Assembly: GCF_006346395.1 (NCBI RefSeq)
Contig: NZ_VDMS01000001.1
Coordinates: 930,001-994,000 of the forward strand
From: Nocardioides plantarum
GTDB lineage: Bacteria > Actinomycetota > Actinomycetes > Propionibacteriales > Nocardioidaceae
Direction of reading: 5' to 3'
Length of the DNA: 64,000 bases
Positions 52,204 to 61,015 of this stretch are shown here, piece after piece. Position 1 is the stretch's first letter, and every line of letters starts with the position of its first letter. A program made the translations under genes and the position numbers. Below the pieces are notes generated by a model. The model had not been told where the DNA came from. It ran no database searches and saw only the letters and a list, made by a program, of their open reading frames with translations.

Positions 52204-52986
52204 GTGGTGCACCCCTGGGCGACGACGGCGCCGACCCCCGACGGGCGCCTGGCCGTCGTGCTGGTCGTGCTCGTCGCGATCGCCGTCGTGACGTCGTACG
52301 TCGGTCGGCTCGGCGTGGGGCGCGACCACGTCACCGCGGCCGTCCGGGCGGTGGTGCAGCTGGCCGTGGTCTCGGTCGTGATCGCCGCGCTGCTCGCGTC
52401 CGTGTGGGGTGCGATCGGCTTCGCCGTCGTGATGTACGTCGTCGCGACGGCGACCGCCGTACGGCGTCTCGGCGTGCCGGCGGGCCAGGCGGGCTGGGTG
52501 GCCCTCGCGCTCGCCGCGGGAGCCGCACCGGTGCTCGCGCTGGCCCTCGGGTCCGGGGTCGTGCCCTTCAACGGCGCCGGGATCGTGCCGGTCGCCGGCA
52601 TCGTCATCGGGGGCGTGATGACGGCGGCCTCCCTGACCGGGCGGCGCGCCGCCGACGAGCTCGTCGCCGGCCGCGGCACCTACGAGGCGGGGCTCGCGGT
52701 CGGCCTGACGTCCACCGAGGCGGCCTACCTCGTGCTCGAGCCGACCGCCCGCGAGGCCCTCACCCCCGGTCTCGACCAGACCCGCACCGTCGGGCTGGTG
52801 ACGCTCCCCGGCGCCTTCATCGGGGTCCTGCTCGGGGGAGGGACCCCGCTGGAGGCGGGGTCAGCACAGGTCCTGGTGCTGATCGGGCTGCTGGCCGGGC
52901 AGGCGCTGACCTGTGCGGTGCTCCTGCGACTCGTGGCCTCGGGTCGCGTCGTACGCCGGGACCTGGCGACGATGTTCCCGCGCTGA
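52204..52986 (+). CDS. fetB: FetB-type ABC transporter permease (UPF0014), iron export
   Basis: A 260-residue membrane protein with about seven helices. The UPF0014 family motifs are here: AAVRAVVQLAVVSVVI, GIVIGGVMTAASLTGRRAADELV, RGTYEAGLAVGLTSTEAAYLVLEPTAREALTPGLDQTRTVGLVTLPGAFIGVLLGGGTPLEAG (the most conserved part). In E. coli FetAB exports iron and protects against oxidative stress. The ATPase partner FetA is not in the window, which is unusual; it may be encoded elsewhere. The start is GTG 52204 (or GTG 52207). Convergent with the metallophosphoesterase gene, 7 bases between stops. Confidence 0.9.
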   Translation: MVHPWATTAPTPDGRLAVVLVVLVAIAVVTSYVGRLGVGRDHVTAAVRAVVQLAVVSVVIAALLASVWGAIGFAVVMYVVATATAVRRLGVPAGQAGWVALALAAGAAPVLALALGSGVVPFNGAGIVPVAGIVIGGVMTAASLTGRRAADELVAGRGTYEAGLAVGLTSTEAAYLVLEPTAREALTPGLDQTRTVGLVTLPGAFIGVLLGGGTPLEAGSAQVLVLIGLLAGQALTCAVLLRLVASGRVVRRDLATMFPR

Positions 52987-52993
52987 GGAGCGC

Positions 52994-55441
52994 TCAGCTC
53001 GGCAGGCGGAAGGTGACGGTGCCGGTCGCGCGACCGGCCGTGGCGTTGCCGGGGAAGACGACGCTCAGGGTGTTCTGGCCCTTGACCAGTCGTCGGCGGG
53101 AGATCCAGACGGTGGCCCTGCCGTCGCGGAGCCAGGCGTTCTTGACCACGACGCCGCCGCGTCCGCGGACCTCGACGCGGCCCCGGGCCTCGCTGCGCCA
53201 CACGTCGACGTCGATCCGCACCTTGACCCGGGTCCGGGCGATGCTGAGGACCGCGGCGCGCACGACGGCGCGGGGCGGGGGCGGGGCGGCCGGACCGCGC
53301 ACGGTGACCTTCAGCGACATCGAGGCCGCCAGGTGGGTGCGGGTGCGGGCGAAGGCCAGGGCCAGGGTGTGGGTCCCGGCGTCGAGCAGCCCGGCCGGCA
53401 GCGTGGTGGAGAAGACGCCGCCGGTGACGGTGACCCGGGCGAGCTCCTCGGCCCCCAGGGAGATGGTCAGGGTCCCGCTGGCGGCCGAGGTGGAGCGGAC
53501 GGTGCCGGCCACCCGTACGCCGCCGGTGGAGGTGGTGCTCGTCTCGGCGGTGATCTGGGTGGCGCCGCGGCCAACGCTGAACTCGTCGATCACCCAGGGC
53601 GCCGTGTCGGGCTGCTTGACGTCGTACACCCAGGTGGTGACCGTCCGGGTGCCGGTGTCCAGGGCGCTGAAGACGCACAGGTCGTTGCTCTGCACGAACG
53701 GGAGCGGGACCCCGTCGGGGTTGGTGAACGGCTCGACCGACGGCAGGATCGGCTCGAGGCCGCCAGGGTTGCCCAGGGACAGGTAGTTGTCCTCGTCCCA
53801 CGGGGCCGGCGGCAGGGGCCGGGTCCGGTTGGACAGGCTGTCGAAGGCACCGTAGGTGTTGCCGGTGTTGGAGGTCTCCAGGAAGTGGGTGCCGCTCGCC
53901 GAGCGGAACCGGTTCCAGAGGTGGCTGTGACCGTTGAGGACCAGGTCGGCGCCGGCCTCCTCCAGCAGCGGCTGCAGGTCGTGCAGCAGCATGTTGTCGC
54001 TGGGGTGGTACTCGTAGCGCACCGAGGTCAGGACGCCCGCGGCGTCGCGCGTCTCGATCCGGTCGGGGTCGGCGAAGACCGGCATGATGTTGTCGCCGAG
54101 GCCCTGGGGTCCCTCGTGCAGGACGATGACGGTGATCGGCGCGTTCTGGAACTCCCTGCTCGCCAGCTCCTTCTTCAGCCACTCGTACTGCTCGCTCCCG
54201 GCCGTCAACGACTCGAAGACGAACTCCCCGTAGCACTGGGCCATCGGGTCGGTGAGCGACGCGGCGGTCTCCTGGTAGCGGCTGCGCACGGCGCGGTCGG
54301 CCGGCAGCGGGTTGGCGGTCGTGCCGCGCCAGATCCGGGTGGAGAACAGGCTGACGAGCCGGACGTCGCCGACGGTGGTCGCGTAGTACTTCTTCCCCCC
54401 GGGCGAGTCCTCCGGGAGGCTGAACATCTCCTCGTACGTCGTGGTGCTCCAGGAGTTGTCCTCGATCCACTGCGCCTTGACCGCGGGGTCGCCGGTGGGG
54501 TTCACCGTGGCCGCGACCTTGTCGTAGTGCCGCTCGGCGATGTCGCGGGGCACGCAGTTGTTGAGGTCGAGCGCGGTCACCCCGTCCACCCGGCCCTGGA
54601 CCTCGTGGTTGCCGATCGCCGGGTAGAGCACCGCCGACTGCAGGATCGCGCCGCCGGCGTAGGACCGACCGCCGGTGGAGACGCGGCCCCCGCGGCCCTG
54701 CAAGGACGGGAAGAAGCCGCTGCCGCGGGTGTCGTCGAACCACTCCGAGGCCCGGTCGGGCACGTTGACCAGGTCGCCGGCCAGGAACACCGCATCGATG
54801 TCACCGAGGGTCTGCTTGGCCAGCGCGAGGTTGGCGGGGGTGTTGACCATCGCCTGGTGGTCGCTGGTCAGCAGGATGGTCGCGGCCTGACCCTTCTTCA
54901 GGGCGGGGGCCAGCTCGAAGGAGCCCGACGCGGCGAACTCGCTGCCCGACGTGCTGACGATGCGGTACGGCGTCCGGCCGCTCAGCCCCGTGGCCACGGC
55001 CTCGTGACGGTGCACCTCGCGCGGCACCAGGGTGGTGGGCTTGTCGACCACGAAGGACGCAGCGTCCTCGACCACCCGCGACAGGCGCGCGGAGGCGGCC
55101 CGGAACACCTTGACGCCCGCCGGGGCGGTGCCGCTCGCGGCCGCCTGCAGCTGGGCGTCGCTCAGGCCCTCGACACCCGCGCCGACGAGGACGACGTGCG
55201 CGGCGCCGGCGTACTCGGTCATCCACACGACCGACACCCCGTCGGCCGTCGGGGCCTGGAGGTAGGGGTCGGTGAGCAGGGCCAGCGACCCGGCCCGAGC
55301 GGCCGACAGGACCCGACCCGTGCTGGCGGTGGAGGCATTGGCGGCGAGTGCGGGGCCCCAGGCCACCGCCGTCGCGGTGACGGCGCCGGCACCGACGACG
55401 GCGCGGCGCGAGAGGGGGAGCTTCGGGAGTTCGAGGGGCAC
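52994..55441 (-). CDS. secreted calcineurin-like metallophosphoesterase, Tat substrate
   Basis: An 815-residue exported protein. The N-terminus PLSRRAVVGAGAVTATAVAW is a twin-arginine signal. After a purple-acid-phosphatase-type N-terminal Fn3-like domain (DPYLQAPTADGVSVVWMTEYAGA) comes the metallophosphoesterase core: LLTSDHQ, DAVFLAGDLVNVPD, YPAIGNHEVQ, VIVLHEGPQG and LVLNGHSHLWNR. The C-terminal 250 residues are beta-rich and probably include Ig-like repeats (GTLTISLGAEELARVTVTGGVFS...). Substrate unknown; an outside phosphomonoesterase or diesterase is likely. GTG 55441 follows a GAAGGA site. Longer frames upstream overlap the divergent kinase region. Confidence 0.9.
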   Translation of the reverse strand: MPLELPKLPLSRRAVVGAGAVTATAVAWGPALAANASTASTGRVLSAARAGSLALLTDPYLQAPTADGVSVVWMTEYAGAAHVVLVGAGVEGLSDAQLQAAASGTAPAGVKVFRAASARLSRVVEDAASFVVDKPTTLVPREVHRHEAVATGLSGRTPYRIVSTSGSEFAASGSFELAPALKKGQAATILLTSDHQAMVNTPANLALAKQTLGDIDAVFLAGDLVNVPDRASEWFDDTRGSGFFPSLQGRGGRVSTGGRSYAGGAILQSAVLYPAIGNHEVQGRVDGVTALDLNNCVPRDIAERHYDKVAATVNPTGDPAVKAQWIEDNSWSTTTYEEMFSLPEDSPGGKKYYATTVGDVRLVSLFSTRIWRGTTANPLPADRAVRSRYQETAASLTDPMAQCYGEFVFESLTAGSEQYEWLKKELASREFQNAPITVIVLHEGPQGLGDNIMPVFADPDRIETRDAAGVLTSVRYEYHPSDNMLLHDLQPLLEEAGADLVLNGHSHLWNRFRSASGTHFLETSNTGNTYGAFDSLSNRTRPLPPAPWDEDNYLSLGNPGGLEPILPSVEPFTNPDGVPLPFVQSNDLCVFSALDTGTRTVTTWVYDVKQPDTAPWVIDEFSVGRGATQITAETSTTSTGGVRVAGTVRSTSAASGTLTISLGAEELARVTVTGGVFSTTLPAGLLDAGTHTLALAFARTRTHLAASMSLKVTVRGPAAPPPPRAVVRAAVLSIARTRVKVRIDVDVWRSEARGRVEVRGRGGVVVKNAWLRDGRATVWISRRRLVKGQNTLSVVFPGNATAGRATGTVTFRLPS

Positions 55442-55667
55442 GGCTGTTCCTTCGGCGGGTGGCGCGGACGGCCGAGCGCGACGTACGCATCGGACGCGGG
55501 CGCTGCGGTTGCAGCAGCTCTCGCCGCCCAGGCAACCGGGACCGGGCTCGCACCGGAACCAACGAAACCGCAGAACTCCCGGCGCGGACGAGTGTTGGTC
55601 TGGGCGATGCCTGCGGTCCACCCGGTGGCCGGGAAGACGGCCCAGGAGGCGCCAGACTCGGGGGGTC

Positions 55668-56945
55668 ATGAAACGTGCCAGTGGAGCCCTCGGTCGACGC
55701 CACCTCACCACCGCGGACGGGGAGCCGGTCGAGCAGACCACGCTGGCGCGCAGCACCACCGTCGTGGCGCTGCTGATCGCCCTGCTGCGGCTGGGCACCC
55801 TCGTGCAGATGGTCCCCTCGCTGCTCGTGGCCGTCGACGTGTCGGCCCGTCCGGTCCTCTGCGCAGCCTCGTGGGGGTTGGCCATCCTCGCGGCGTGCGT
55901 CACCGCCGGCTCCTGCCTGCTGCGGCGTCGACCGCCCGGGGTGACCTGGGCGACCCTCGACGTGCTGATCGCCGTGACCGTGGTGCTGATCGGCATCCTC
56001 ACCGTCCCCGAGCACCTCCGGTCCGGCAGCTGGGTGGGCTTCCAGCCCGGGTACGCCCTGTCCGTCGCGTGCTCCCTGCTCGTCGTGGCGGGTCCAGCCG
56101 TCTGGGCGGGTGGCGTCGCGCTCCTGGTGGCGGCCCAGGCGGCCTACCTCCAGCCCCTGCTCGCGTCGGGGCCCGTGGACGTCGCGTCCGCGGTGGGCCA
56201 CCTGCTGACGTTGGTGGTCCTGTCCGCGGTCACCCGGGTCGGCGCCCGCGGGCTGCAGGAGGTCGCGCGCACGGCCGACGACCACAAGGCACTCGCCGTC
56301 GCGGCTGGGCGCGAGGCCGAGGCACGTCGCGGACGCATCGCCGTCCACAACGCGACCGCCGTGATGAGCCTGCTGGTCGATCTCGACCGACCCTCGGGCG
56401 CGAAGGAGAGCGAGGCGCGCGCCCAGCTGCTCCACCAGGCCTCCGACGAGCTGGTCCGGATGCGGAGCTACCTGCGTCGTACCGACCACGACCCGTGCTC
56501 CCCCGCGCCCGACCGGGCGGGGACGACCACCCTGACCGGGGTCGTGGACGAGGTCGCGCTCGACGTCGACGACCTCGACGTGGTGGTCCAGACCGACCTG
56601 GCCCGCTCGGTGCGGTTCGACGCGGGCACCGGCGCCGACCTCGCGGCGGCGCTGCGCAGCCTGCTCCTCAACGTCCGCCAGCACGCGCACGCGAGCCGGG
56701 TCGTGCTGCACGCCGAGGAGCTCGATCCGACCGGGACCTGGACGCTGAGCGTGCACGACGACGGCGTGGGCTTCGACCCCGCCGGGGTCGTCTGGGGCGC
56801 CGGCCTCACCGATCTCGTCGTCGGCCAGCTCGAGCGTCACCGCATCGACGTGGTCGTGGACAGCCTGCCCGGGGTGGGGACGACCGTGACCCTCACCGGC
56901 ACCTCGGTCCCGGCCGGCGTCCGGAGCGGGGCGGGTCGTGGCTGA
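55668..56945 (+). CDS. sensor histidine kinase, NarL/DesK-associated type, six-helix
   Basis: A 425-residue kinase with six predicted N-terminal helices between about residues 28 and 195. A cytoplasmic coiled region (RTADDHKALAVAAGREAEARRGR) leads to a histidine-containing helix RIAVHNATAVMSLLVDLDRP and an HATPase_c domain: AALRSLLLNVRQHAHASRVVL (N-box), VHDDGVGFDPAG (G1), GAGLTDLVVGQLERHRI and GVGTTVTLTGTS (G2). The stimulus is unknown. It overlaps the response regulator by eight bases, so they are co-translated. The ATG at 55668 has GGGGG upstream. The first 25 residues are polar. Confidence 0.88.
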   Translation: MKRASGALGRRHLTTADGEPVEQTTLARSTTVVALLIALLRLGTLVQMVPSLLVAVDVSARPVLCAASWGLAILAACVTAGSCLLRRRPPGVTWATLDVLIAVTVVLIGILTVPEHLRSGSWVGFQPGYALSVACSLLVVAGPAVWAGGVALLVAAQAAYLQPLLASGPVDVASAVGHLLTLVVLSAVTRVGARGLQEVARTADDHKALAVAAGREAEARRGRIAVHNATAVMSLLVDLDRPSGAKESEARAQLLHQASDELVRMRSYLRRTDHDPCSPAPDRAGTTTLTGVVDEVALDVDDLDVVVQTDLARSVRFDAGTGADLAAALRSLLLNVRQHAHASRVVLHAEELDPTGTWTLSVHDDGVGFDPAGVVWGAGLTDLVVGQLERHRIDVVVDSLPGVGTTVTLTGTSVPAGVRSGAGRG

Positions 56946-57636
56946 CCCGCGGCTCAGCCTGGTGGACGACGCCACGGCGATCCGGGCGGCGGTGCCCGCG
57001 CTGCTGCCGACGACCACGATCGTCTCCACCCACAGCCGCGTCGAGGACTTCCTGGCCGCCTCGCCGGACTGCGACGTCGTGGCCGTGGACCTGCAGCTCG
57101 TCAACGAGACGCAGCCCGGCGCCCTGCAGGGGGTCGCGGCGGTCGCCGCGGTCGCCGACGCCGGCTACCGGGTGTGCGTCTACACCCAGGAGGAGCGCCG
57201 GTTCGTGCTGGCCTCCTGCCTGGCCGCGGGGGCCCTGGGAGCGGTGTCGAAGTCCGCGCCCCTGGAGGTGGCCCGGGCGGCGTTCGAGGGCGTGGCGCGC
57301 GGGGAGCTCGTGGCCCCGCCGGCGGTGGTGGGCATCCTGGAGGTCCTGAGCAAGCGCGGACGGCTCACCCTGCTGACCGACCGGCAGCGCGAGGTGCTCA
57401 ACGGCCGGGCCCGGGGGCTCACCTACGACGAGCTGGCCCGGACCGTCCACGTGTCGCCGTCCACCCTGCGCAGCTGCTGGCGCGACATCACCGAGGTCGT
57501 CGGACGCCACCTGAGCGAGGTGTCGCCCGGCGACATCGAGCACGCCTTCGGGCTGCGACCCGGCGACCTGGTCGGCGTCTGGCCGGTGCAGCCCGCCTCA
57601 GTACCCTCGGCCCGACCGACCAGGAGGCCGCGATGA
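56938..57636 (+). CDS. response regulator with LuxR-type HTH (partner of the six-helix kinase)
   Basis: A 232-residue regulator. The receiver domain is somewhat degenerate: SLVDDATAIRAAVPALLP, phospho-acceptor Asp in VVAVDLQLVN, Thr in YTQEERRF and Lys in GAVSKSAPLE. The C-terminal domain has the LuxR-like TLLTDRQREVLNGRARGLTYDELARTVHVSPSTLRSCWRDITEV, with Cys-Trp where the usual V/K-N-H occurs in the recognition helix. It overlaps the kinase gene by eight bases and the downstream unknown gene by four (ATGA), which makes one tightly coupled three-gene unit. Confidence 0.86.
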   Translation: MADPRLSLVDDATAIRAAVPALLPTTTIVSTHSRVEDFLAASPDCDVVAVDLQLVNETQPGALQGVAAVAAVADAGYRVCVYTQEERRFVLASCLAAGALGAVSKSAPLEVARAAFEGVARGELVAPPAVVGILEVLSKRGRLTLLTDRQREVLNGRARGLTYDELARTVHVSPSTLRSCWRDITEVVGRHLSEVSPGDIEHAFGLRPGDLVGVWPVQPASVPSARPTRRPR

Positions 57637-59015
57637 CGACGGACGACGACCCGGTGCGCGACGCGCTCGCCGCACGGCTCGGTGAGCAGGCCGCGACCGA
57701 GCTGCTGGACCACGTCGAGGGCTACAGCAACTACCCCCGCACCGTCGAGGGCGTGGCGGCCTGGGACGGCGCCGCCGACATCGCCGGGGTCGACGCCGCA
57801 GCGCTCGCGGTCGTCGAGGACCTGGCCCTCCTCGGGCCCCTGGGTTTCGGTGTCCACTCCGACCCCGCCGACCGGCGCGCGGCCCGGCGGTTCTGGGGGC
57901 TGCTCACGCTGGCCGCCCGGGCCGACCCGGGCGTGCTGGAGCGGGTCCTCCCCCGCTTCGCCGGCCAGAGGTACGCCGACGACCTCGTCGCCACCATCCG
58001 TACGACGGCCGCCCCGGCGCCGGTCGACCCCGGTCCGGTCACCGCTCGCCCCCGGCACGCGGACCCCGACACGCTCGTCGACGGCTCCCCCGCGCAGGTC
58101 CTCCGCGTCGTCGAGCGGATGGTCGACCTGCCGTGGCCCGAGCCCGGCGCTGACGACCCCCTGCAGTGGGAGCGCGACGGTCTCGAGGGCCACACCCTGT
58201 GGCTGGCGCACGTGCTGCCGCTGGCGGCCGGTGCCGAGGCCGCTGACGTCGCGGCCCTGGTCGTGCCGCTGGTGGCGCTGGCCGACCAGCGGTGGCACGT
58301 GCGCCACCGCTTCGACGCGACGGCCTTCACCGACGACGCGTCGACGGACCCGGCGTCGTACGACCGGCGCAGCGCCCCGGCGGCGATGGTGCGCTCGCTC
58401 GGGGCCGAGCACGCCGTCTGGTGGCCGCTCGGCGACGACGCCGCGCTCCTCGTCGACACCTCGGGCGTCGTACCGGCCGCGGAGAGCAGGGCCGTGGTCC
58501 TCGTGCTGCCGGCACGGTGGCTGACGGCCCCCGACGCCGAGGAGGCGAGCCTGCAGCTCCCGCTGGTGCAGGACCTGCTCTCCGACGACGGGAGCCGGGT
58601 GATGAGCGCGGTGTGGGACGTCCTCGGCACGCGTGACCCCGAGGTCCTCGAGCCGCTGCTGCGGGTGCTGCCGACGATCAAGGAGGCGACCCAGGACCTC
58701 GAGCTCGGCGGGGCTCTCATCGCCAACGCCTCCCACGTCGCGCGTGCGCTCGACCGCGTCGCGCTGTTCGGGCGCGGCACCTGCCTGTGCACCGCCTACC
58801 TCTTCGACCAGCTCAGCGACCCGGCCAAGGAGGAGCGGCGCGGCCACGTGCGCATCGTGGAGACGATCCCCGGCGACGGCTCGTGGGTGCCCGACCGCAT
58901 CTGCGAGTGCACCGACTGCGGCCGGCGCTACCGCGTCGAGGAGGGGCTCTACCACTACCCGTGGTGGGCGTGGACCTCGCTCGACGGGACCGAGCCGACG
59001 GTGCCGCGGCGCTGA
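57633..59015 (+). CDS. uncharacterised 460-residue protein coupled to a two-component system
   Basis: A soluble, acidic protein without signal peptide. The N-terminal part (PVRDALAARLGEQAATELLDHVEGYSNYPRTVEGVAAWDG) and the helical middle have no family I recognise. The C-terminal 70 residues (TCLCTAYLFDQLSDPAKEERRGHVRIVETIPGDGSWVPDRICECTDCGRRYRVEEGLYHYPWW) contain C-x-C and C-x-C-x2-C motifs and look like a zinc-ribbon module. It starts at ATG 57633 after AGGAGG, overlapping the regulator stop by four bases. Co-translation with a sensor kinase and a regulator suggests it is the output or the sensory partner of that system. Confidence 0.75.
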   Translation: MTTDDDPVRDALAARLGEQAATELLDHVEGYSNYPRTVEGVAAWDGAADIAGVDAAALAVVEDLALLGPLGFGVHSDPADRRAARRFWGLLTLAARADPGVLERVLPRFAGQRYADDLVATIRTTAAPAPVDPGPVTARPRHADPDTLVDGSPAQVLRVVERMVDLPWPEPGADDPLQWERDGLEGHTLWLAHVLPLAAGAEAADVAALVVPLVALADQRWHVRHRFDATAFTDDASTDPASYDRRSAPAAMVRSLGAEHAVWWPLGDDAALLVDTSGVVPAAESRAVVLVLPARWLTAPDAEEASLQLPLVQDLLSDDGSRVMSAVWDVLGTRDPEVLEPLLRVLPTIKEATQDLELGGALIANASHVARALDRVALFGRGTCLCTAYLFDQLSDPAKEERRGHVRIVETIPGDGSWVPDRICECTDCGRRYRVEEGLYHYPWWAWTSLDGTEPTVPRR

Positions 59016-59126
59016 GGTCGCGACGCCGGCACCACGCCGGGGTCACGACGCACCGCAGGGCCCCCGCGACGGTGTCGCGACGGCCCTGCGTCAAGAGGCT
59101 GTGGTGGTGGTGCGGTGCTGTGAGGC

Positions 59127-59497
59127 TGGTGGAGCTGCGGGGAATCGAACCCCGGTCCTCGAGCGCCGATCCAGGTCTTCTCCGGGTGCAGTCGGTGAAG
59201 GCGATTTTCTCGGCCCCGGCGCTCGCACAGACACGTCGCCGACAGGCCCAGTCAGGATTGAGTCCCGATCAACCCCCCTGACAGGGGATGAGCAGCAAGT
59301 CTCCTAGATGACGCCAGGATCCGGGACGGAGACGGATGCCCGGTCTGACGGTTCGATCACCGATCAGGCGGCGAGAGCGAACGAACTGCGCTTAGCGTCG
59401 GCAGTTATTGGTTTCCAGCGAGCGTTTACGAGATGACGCTGGCTCCTCGACCCGCTTCCCCTGGAACTAACGTCCCAAGTCGAAACCGATCAGCCCC
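59127..59497 (-). ncRNA. ssrA: tmRNA
   Basis: On the minus strand the RNA begins GGGGCTGATCGGTTTCGAC and ends ...GGGGTTCGATTCCCCGCAGC and TCCACCA. The 5' GGGGCTG pairs with 3' CAGCTCC (one G-U) to form the acceptor stem, followed by A and an encoded CCA. The mRNA-like part, 59402-59364, encodes the tag ADAKRSSFALAA and stop TGA, with ALAA as the usual proteolysis signal. Length 371 nt fits the family. It rescues stalled ribosomes with SmpB, encoded 970 bases further on the same strand. The gap 59016-59126 before it holds nothing else that I see. Confidence 0.97.
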
Positions 59498-59577
59498 TCT
59501 TGAGTTGTGGTGCGGTGCTGCGGTGGTGCTGTGGTGCTCTGCCCACTGTAGCGGTCGGGGGCCAGCGGGTATTCCGG

Positions 59578-60477
59578 TCAGGCGCCCTCGACCCCGAGCA
59601 GGGCCGCACCGTTGTGCCAGAGCACGTCGCGCAGCCAGTCGTCACCCAGGCCCAGGGCGGCCAGGGCGTCGAGCTGGTCGACGTAGGGGAACGGCAGGGT
59701 CGGGAAGTCCGACCCCCACAGCACCCGCGGCTGGAGGTCCGCCAGCGCGGCGACGACCTCGGGACCGAGGTGGTCACCGAAGAACGGGCTGACCGCCATC
59801 GAGGTGTCGAGGTGGACGCGGTCGTAGCGGGCGGCCAGCCGGGCGAAGTCGAGGCACTCGGGCGCGCCGAGGTGGGCGACGACCACCGTCAACCGGGGGT
59901 ACGACGCCAGCAGGCGGCTCATCGAGGCCGGGCCGGTGAACTCGGTGCCGACAGGCCCCGAGCCGGCGTGGACGAGCACGGGTGTGCCGGCGTCGGCGAG
60001 CGTGCCCCAGACGGGCGTGAGCAGCGGGTCGTCGAGGTGGAAGCCGCCGACCTGCTGGTGGACCTTGAAGATCTCGACGCCGTCGGCGACGAGGCCCGCG
60101 ACGTAGGCACCGGCCTCGGGCTCGGGGTAGAAGGTCCCCGACCACACCGCCTCGGGCACCGAGGCGGCGAAGTCGCGCGACCAGTCGTTGAGGAAGCCGG
60201 CCACGCCCGGCTTGTGGGCGTAGGGCAGCGTCGTGAACCGGCGTACGCCGAAGGACCGGAGCAGGGCGATCCGCTCGGCGACGGGCTGGCGGTAGCGGAT
60301 CGGCCACTCGCGCCCGATCAGCGGACCGGCCTGGTCGAACACCCGCCAGACCGCGCGCTCGATCGCCGGCGGGTGGAAGTGGGCGTGGACGTCGATCAGC
60401 CCGGGGAGTCCGAGTCGCTCCCAGGCAGCGCGGGTGCGCTCGACCGGCTCGACGGGCTCGACCTGTGGGTCAGTCAC
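59578..60477 (-). CDS. amidohydrolase 2 family metal-dependent hydrolase
   Basis: A 299-residue TIM-barrel hydrolase of the amidohydrolase 2 (ACMSD-like) family. Metal-binding HxH is in [11 protein letters not shown] at about residues 29-33. Later come [36 protein letters not shown] and the catalytic Asp in [12 protein letters not shown]. Members are decarboxylases or hydrolases of aromatic or carboxylated compounds; the substrate is unknown. The GTG at 60477 overlaps the smpB stop by eight bases, so it is translated with smpB, though I see no functional link. Confidence 0.9.
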   Translation of the reverse strand: MTDPQVEPVEPVERTRAAWERLGLPGLIDVHAHFHPPAIERAVWRVFDQAGPLIGREWPIRYRQPVAERIALLRSFGVRRFTTLPYAHKPGVAGFLNDWSRDFAASVPEAVWSGTFYPEPEAGAYVAGLVADGVEIFKVHQQVGGFHLDDPLLTPVWGTLADAGTPVLVHAGSGPVGTEFTGPASMSRLLASYPRLTVVVAHLGAPECLDFARLAARYDRVHLDTSMAVSPFFGDHLGPEVVAALADLQPRVLWGSDFPTLPFPYVDQLDALAALGLGDDWLRDVLWHNGAALLGVEGA

Positions 60478-60949
60478 TCATGCCCTTGAGGCGGCGGCCG
60501 ACGGCCTGCTCGACCTCGCGCTGGGCGGTGCGCTCGGCGATGGTGTGGCGCTTGTCCCAGGACTTCTTGCCCTTGCCGACGCCGATCTCGACCTTGGCGC
60601 GCCCGTCGAGGAAGTAGAGGGACAGCGGGATCACCGACAGGCCCTTCTCGCTGACCCGGCGCTCGATCTTGTCGATCTCGATGCGGTTGAGGAGCAGCTT
60701 GCGCTTGCGGCGGGCGGAGTGGTTGGTCCAGGTGCCCTGGGAGTACTCGGGGATGTGGACCCCGTGCAGCCACGCCTCTCCCCCGTCGATGTCGACGAAC
60801 CCGTCGACCAGCGAGGCCCGGCCCTGACGCAGCGACTTGACCTCGGTGCCCTGCAGCACGAGCCCCGCCTCGTAGGTGTCGTCGATGGCGTAGTCGTGCC
60901 GCGCCTTCTTGTTCTGCGCGACCAGCTTGCGGCCCTGCTCCTTCGCCAT
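60470..60949 (-). CDS. smpB: SsrA-binding protein SmpB
   Basis: A 159-residue beta-barrel protein that brings tmRNA to stalled ribosomes. It opens [41 protein letters not shown], then [30 protein letters not shown] and [17 protein letters not shown]. Its C-terminal tail, with [27 protein letters not shown], mimics the codon-anticodon helix in the A site. Length is normal. It is transcribed towards tmRNA and followed by the amidohydrolase gene with an eight-base overlap. Confidence 0.98.
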   Translation of the reverse strand: MAKEQGRKLVAQNKKARHDYAIDDTYEAGLVLQGTEVKSLRQGRASLVDGFVDIDGGEAWLHGVHIPEYSQGTWTNHSARRKRKLLLNRIEIDKIERRVSEKGLSVIPLSLYFLDGRAKVEIGVGKGKKSWDKRHTIAERTAQREVEQAVGRRLKGMSD

Positions 60950-61015
60950 GTCCCCATCATCCCAGAGCGGCGCAATCGGGTTGCCGGGCGGCGCCCGGGT
61001 CGGGCCTCGGACAGG

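Noticed and set aside
52913..57349. Plus-strand open frame of 1478 codons
   Set aside because: It covers the antisense of the metallophosphoesterase and the wrong frame of the kinase. No recognisable domain.
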